64,000 nt of DNA from Chloroflexota bacterium (GTDB taxonomy: Bacteria; Chloroflexota; Dormibacteria; Dormibacterales; Dormibacteraceae), in contig VBHB01000079.1 of the NCBI GenBank assembly GCA_005880315.1, positions 1 to 64,000 on the forward strand, written 5' to 3'. The position numbers and the translations under genes were made by a program. Positions 59,700 through 64,000 of the stretch are shown piece by piece. Position 1 is the stretch's first letter. Every line of letters starts with the position of its first letter. The notes beneath the pieces are model-generated. The model was not told where the DNA came from. It saw nothing but the letters and a program-made list of their open reading frames with translations, and ran no database searches.

Positions 59700-60221
59700 T
59701 CAGGGGTGGCCGCCGCCCCCGCCTGACCCCGGGGTCTTGTGGCTGTTGCCATTGCCGGTGGTCTTGCCCTTGTCGTGGCTGTTGGCGTCGGACTTGCCCT
59801 TGTCCTTGCCGTTGCCACGGGCGTCGCTCGACTTGTGGCTGTCACTGACCTGCTCGCCGTGCTGATTCGCGATGGCGCTGACGCACGGCCCGATGCCGCG
59901 AGTGCCCGACGCCCGTAGGTTGTCCTTGCACGTCTGCACGGCCTTGGTGACCGACTGGCCCCAGTTGGTCGGGTTCAAGCTGCCCGTCACCGCGACCTCG
60001 GTCGCCACCCCAGCCGCGGCGGCCGCGAAGGCGGCCACAGCCACCCCAGTCGCTAGCTTGAGACCGAGTGCGGCTCCCGCGCCACCCAGCAGCCTCTTCG
60101 TGAACCCTCCTGAGATCGGGGCCCTCCGGGGCGGGATGGGCGCTGCCGAGATCGGATCCAGGATCCGATGCAGCTCACGCTCCAGCTCCAGCTCGAACTC
60201 GCCGGCTCCGTTCATCGGCAA
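59700..60221 (-). CDS. hypothetical single-TM protein downstream of ECF sigma, Gly/Asn/Lys-rich tail
   Basis: 173 aa; LATGVAVAAFAAAAAGVATEVAV hydrophobic segment, NGKDKGKSDANSHDKGKTTGNGNSHK tail. Confidence 0.6.
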   Translation of the reverse strand: MPMNGAGEFELELERELHRILDPISAAPIPPRRAPISGGFTKRLLGGAGAALGLKLATGVAVAAFAAAAAGVATEVAVTGSLNPTNWGQSVTKAVQTCKDNLRASGTRGIGPCVSAIANQHGEQVSDSHKSSDARGNGKDKGKSDANSHDKGKTTGNGNSHKTPGSGGGGGHP

Positions 60222-60245
60222 GAAAGAACAGGCTCCAGGGCGGAT

Positions 60246-60812
60246 CTACCCAAAGTTCTTTTGTCCGGCCCGAGTCCCCTCCATCAGATCCTGGAGCCGG
60301 GCCCGAGCGGCCGCCAGGCGAGAGGCGACCGTCCGTTCGGGCACCTCCAGCGAGATCGCGATCTCGCGGTTCGAATAGCCGTGGAAGTGGCGCAGCACGA
60401 TCGCGGCCGCCTGCTTCGGAGGCAGCTTGCGGAGGGCGACCAGCAGGTCGGAGCGTTCCGCTAGAACGGCGGGGTCCGCGGGGGCCGTGGGCCTGCCGAC
60501 ACGTTTGAGCAGCGCCCCCACCTCCTGCAGCCGTTCCTTCCGCTGCCCGTTGATCGCGACATTGATGGCGATCCGGTGCAGCCAGGCTTCGGCGGGGGCG
60601 TCCGGCCGCCACGTCTTCCAGGCCTTGAAGGCGCGCTCGAAGGCGTCCTGGGTGCAGTCCTCGGCGGCCGATCGGTCGCGCAGCATCGTGATCAGGGTCC
60701 CGAGGATGCGCCGGTAGGAGTTCCTGTACAGGCGCTCGAAATCCGCCTCTGACCCAGGCCGGTACTCGGGGGCCGTGTCCACACGCTCCTCGTCGCTTGA
60801 CTCCGAACGCAT
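60246..60812 (-). CDS. ECF RNA polymerase sigma factor
   Basis: 188 aa; LITMLRDRSAAEDCTQDAFERAFKAWKTW and LPPKQAAAIVLRHFHGYSNREIAISLEVPERTVASRLAAARARL. Confidence 0.92.
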   Translation of the reverse strand: MRSESSDEERVDTAPEYRPGSEADFERLYRNSYRRILGTLITMLRDRSAAEDCTQDAFERAFKAWKTWRPDAPAEAWLHRIAINVAINGQRKERLQEVGALLKRVGRPTAPADPAVLAERSDLLVALRKLPPKQAAAIVLRHFHGYSNREIAISLEVPERTVASRLAAARARLQDLMEGTRAGQKNFG

Positions 60813-60837
60813 GTTCGTTTAACCTCCCAGACGCGCC

Positions 60838-63108
60838 ATGGCTGCCTCTCCCACCTTCGCTCCCGCCGATTTTCCGGGAGACATCACCCTCGACCACGTC
60901 ATTCCGGCGGCAGCAGCGGAGTTCGCCGCCCTGCCCGCCGACGTCCGGCCGGAGCTTGCAGAGGCCCTTGCTGCGCGCGGCATCGTACGCCTATACACAC
61001 ACCAGGCCGATGCGTATCACGCGGTCCGCAACGGTCGCCATCTCGTCGTGGTTACGCCGACCGCCAGCGGCAAGACGCTCTGCTACAACCTCCCCGTATT
61101 GCAGCGGCTGCTCGAGAACCCGGAGCGCCGCGCGCTGTACCTGTACCCGACGAAAGCGCTGGCTCAAGACCAGCTCGCCGAGTTGAGTGCGCTCAAGCAC
61201 GGGCTTCCCATCGACGTCCGAGTCGACACCTACGATGGCGACACCGCTCCTGGCCGTCGCACCGCCATCCGCGAGGCCGGCCACGTCGTGATGACGAATC
61301 CGGACATGCTCCACACGGGCATCCTTCCGCATCACACGCGCTGGCGGCGGCTCTTCTCGAGCCTGGAGTTCGTGGTCATCGACGAGCTCCACACATATCG
61401 AGGCCTGTTCGGCAGCCAGGTCGCCAACGTCATCCGACGGCTGAAACGCATCTGCGCCTTTTATGGGTCGAGCCCCACGTTCATCTGTGCATCGGCGACG
61501 ATCGCCAATCCTCTCGAGCTCGCAACCAAGCTGCTGGAGGAAGAGAACATCGAGCTGATCGATCGCAGCGGTGCGCCGCGCGGAGAACGCCGCCTCATCT
61601 TCTACAACCCGCCGCTGCTCAATCGCGAGATGGGCATCCGCCGGAGCTCGATGCTCGAGGCTCGGCGGATCGCCACGCCCTGGATTCGAGCGGGCGTGCA
61701 AACCATCCTTTTCTGCCGCAGCCGGCTGCAGGTCGAGGTGATGCTGAGCTACCTGCGCCAGGATCTCGCTCCACGCTTGGACGCCTCGCAACGCGTGCGG
61801 GGATACAGGGCAGGCTATCTGCCGCTGCACCGCCGTGAGATCGAGGCCGGCCTCCGCGACGGTGACATCACCGCGGTCGTCAGCACCAACGCCCTCGAGC
61901 TGGGGATCGACATCGGCAGCCTGCAGGCGGCGGTTCTCGTCGGGTACCCGGGAACCATCGCCTCGACCTGGCAGCAGCTCGGGCGAGCCGGACGGCGGTC
62001 GGGATCGGTTGGGGTCTTCATCGCCTCGAGCTCACCTCTCGACCAGTTCATCGTCCGCCACCCCGAGTACTTCTTGAGCACAGACCCGGAGGAGGGTTTG
62101 ATCGATCCCGACAACCTGCTTCTGCTGGCCGGCCACCTGCAGGCGGGTTTGTTCGAGCTTCCTTTCGAAGCGGAAGAGAGGCTGGGTCGAACAGATGTGG
62201 GCGAGCTCTTGCGCGTGTTCGAAGAGGACGGTTCGGCAACGCACTCCGGGGATCGCTGGTTCTGGAGCCGCCAGGCTTTTCCCGCCGAGGAGGTCCACCT
62301 CCGGCGTATCGCTGCCGACAACGTCGTCATCATCGACACCTCGAAACCGCGTCCGTCGGTCATCGGCGAGATGGACCAGTTCACGGCCCCGGTGCTTCTT
62401 CACGAAGAGGCGGTCTATCTCCACGAAGGCGCGCAGTTTCATGTCGACAGGCTCGACTGGGACGAGAAGAAGGCATACGTGCATCCCGTCGACGTCGACT
62501 ACTACACCGACGCGCTCGCCTCCGTGACGGTGCAGGTGCTCGACACCTTCGCGGGCCCGGACGGTGACGCGATCGCTCGGAGCCACGGAGAGGTGAAGAT
62601 CACCTCGCTCGCGAGCATGTTCAAGAAGATCCGCTTCCATACGCACGAGAACATCGGCTCCGGTCCCATCCACCTACCCGAGCAGACGCTGCACACGACC
62701 GGCTACTGGATCACCGTCGACGACGCGCTGTGGACTGCCCTCGGGCGAGAAACACTGGAAGCCGGCCTGCAGGGGATGGCGCACTCATTGCGCCATGTCG
62801 CCAGCATCCGGTTGATGTGCGACCCCCGCGACCTTGGCGCCGTCGCGGAGGTGCGCTCGGCCACCACGCGCCTGCCGACGGTGACCGTCTACGAGATCTA
62901 TCCCGGAGGCGTCGGCTACTCGCAGCGCATGTACGAGCTTCACCTGGAGCTGCTCGAACAGGCGGCAGCGCTGGTCAGCGATTGTCCCTGCCTCGCCGGA
63001 TGTCCTTCCTGCATCGGACCGCTGCATCTCGTCGAAGGAGCCAAGAGCGCATGCCTGCGATTGCTGTCCGCGACGTCCGTGACCTCAGAGAGCGTCTTGA
63101 CCGTCTAG
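60838..63108 (+). CDS. DEAD/DEAH-box helicase with C-terminal four-Cys domain (YprA/MrfA-like)
   Basis: 756 aa; TPTASGKTLCYNLPVLQ, VIDELHTYRG, QQLGRAGRRSG, C-terminal CPCLAGCPSCIGP. Confidence 0.9.
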   Translation: MAASPTFAPADFPGDITLDHVIPAAAAEFAALPADVRPELAEALAARGIVRLYTHQADAYHAVRNGRHLVVVTPTASGKTLCYNLPVLQRLLENPERRALYLYPTKALAQDQLAELSALKHGLPIDVRVDTYDGDTAPGRRTAIREAGHVVMTNPDMLHTGILPHHTRWRRLFSSLEFVVIDELHTYRGLFGSQVANVIRRLKRICAFYGSSPTFICASATIANPLELATKLLEEENIELIDRSGAPRGERRLIFYNPPLLNREMGIRRSSMLEARRIATPWIRAGVQTILFCRSRLQVEVMLSYLRQDLAPRLDASQRVRGYRAGYLPLHRREIEAGLRDGDITAVVSTNALELGIDIGSLQAAVLVGYPGTIASTWQQLGRAGRRSGSVGVFIASSSPLDQFIVRHPEYFLSTDPEEGLIDPDNLLLLAGHLQAGLFELPFEAEERLGRTDVGELLRVFEEDGSATHSGDRWFWSRQAFPAEEVHLRRIAADNVVIIDTSKPRPSVIGEMDQFTAPVLLHEEAVYLHEGAQFHVDRLDWDEKKAYVHPVDVDYYTDALASVTVQVLDTFAGPDGDAIARSHGEVKITSLASMFKKIRFHTHENIGSGPIHLPEQTLHTTGYWITVDDALWTALGRETLEAGLQGMAHSLRHVASIRLMCDPRDLGAVAEVRSATTRLPTVTVYEIYPGGVGYSQRMYELHLELLEQAAALVSDCPCLAGCPSCIGPLHLVEGAKSACLRLLSATSVTSESVLTV

Positions 63109-64000
63109 GGGGACTCTCCAGGCCGAGACCGAAGCCGCAAACCTCCCTCGAGCTGCCGCGGGGATTCGAGGCGGTGCCGACCCCTTTCGGTCACGCATTC
63201 CTCCGCGAGGACGTCATCCCCCTGCCGGCGCTCGACCCACATCCGGGTTCGGTGGCCTACATCGACACCGAGACCACCGGGCTCGGCGGCGGCGCGGGCA
63301 CGTATGTCTTCGCAGCCGCGGTTGCGCTCCCGCTCGACTGCGGCCTCCGGCTGGCCCAGCTCTTCCTGCCGCAACCCGGCCTGGAAGCGGCCTTCCTCCA
63401 TCGCTTCCGTGAGGAGCTGGCACCGGCCGGCGGCCTCGCCAGCTTCAACGGCGGGTCTTTCGACCTGCCCGTTCTGAAGACGCGCTGGGTGATGGCTCGC
63501 ATGCCCGGTGAGCTCGACCATCCGCCGCATGTGGACTTGCTCACCCTGGTCCGAGCCCTCTACCGGCACCGCCTCGAGAGCTGCACGCTGCGAATGGTCG
63601 AGGAACGCGTCCTCGGTTACGAGCGGGACGACCCCGTCGCGGGCGCGCTGGTCCCGGACGCCTACTTCGCCTATCTGCGCCGCGGGTCGAGCCCGCTGCT
63701 GGAAGCCGTCCTCGAGCACAACCGGCTGGACGTCATCAGCCTCGTCCATCTCCACTCGCGACTGCTCTCGCGTTTGCAGGGCGGCGACGGGAGCATGGAT
63801 GCGTCCGACTGGCTGGCCCTGGGCCGGCACCGGTTGCGCCGCGGATCCCGCGCCGACGGCTGGCGCGCGCTGCGGGTGGCCGCCGGATTCGCCGACGAGT
63901 CAGCCGCCACCGCGGGTCTGCTGCTGGCGCGCCGGATGGCGCGCCGGCGATCGTCGGTCGCGGGCGCCGAGCAGTTCCTCGGCTTGCTGGAGTCTCGCGT
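63051..64000 (+). CDS. ribonuclease H-like 3'-5' exonuclease (YprB/MrfB-like), runs off window
   Basis: Manual translation from ATG 63051: MPAIAVRDVRDLRERLDRLGGLSRPRP...VAYIDTETTGLGGGAGTYVFAAAVAL...ASFNGGSFDLPVLKTRW; DEDD exonuclease motifs; overlaps helicase 3' end. Confidence 0.87.
   Translation, partial: MPAIAVRDVRDLRERLDRLGGLSRPRPKPQTSLELPRGFEAVPTPFGHAFLREDVIPLPALDPHPGSVAYIDTETTGLGGGAGTYVFAAAVALPLDCGLRLAQLFLPQPGLEAAFLHRFREELAPAGGLASFNGGSFDLPVLKTRWVMARMPGELDHPPHVDLLTLVRALYRHRLESCTLRMVEERVLGYERDDPVAGALVPDAYFAYLRRGSSPLLEAVLEHNRLDVISLVHLHSRLLSRLQGGDGSMDASDWLALGRHRLRRGSRADGWRALRVAAGFADESAATAGLLLARRMARRRSSVAGAEQFLGLLESR

Overview
High-GC bacterial chromosomal window of about 64 kb. The gene content would fit Chloroflexota/Dormibacterota-like or actinobacterial-like lineages, but taxonomy is only inferred. 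It is mostly a nucleotide-biosynthesis island. A pyrimidine cluster (pyrB-pyrR-carAB-pyrK-pyrD, minus strand) has carA and carB fused into one 1443-aa ORF. A long overlapping purine operon (purB-C-S-Q-L-F-M-N-H, minus strand) continues into tryptophan 2,3-dioxygenase, a small Cys-rich protein and an S9 peptidase. A second purine block has Nudix, a two-subunit pyruvate carboxylase, purE, a frame-disrupted purD, guaA and a CBS-less guaB3-like gene. Also present: ABC-2 exporter, thiolase, three ECF sigma/membrane-partner pairs, MarR/MFS, TadE-TadG-TadE, a glutamate-dehydrogenase region, tandem DUF881 proteins, a PhaR-like regulator beside a histone-tailed coiled-coil protein, cysS, and a MrfAB (YprAB)-like helicase/exonuclease pair at the right edge. 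No tRNA, rRNA, CRISPR array or intact transposase was recognised. The most unusual signals are: the CarAB fusion; a candidate PyrR-binding hairpin on the pyrB ribosome-binding site; a dispersed family of GGGGTCCCC-plus-hairpin elements whose stems vary but stay paired; a synonymously diverged duplicate of the thiolase tail beside one of those elements; a 72-bp direct repeat with an insert inside the purine operon tail; an apparent deletion/frameshift in purD; and a shared candidate ECF promoter motif.
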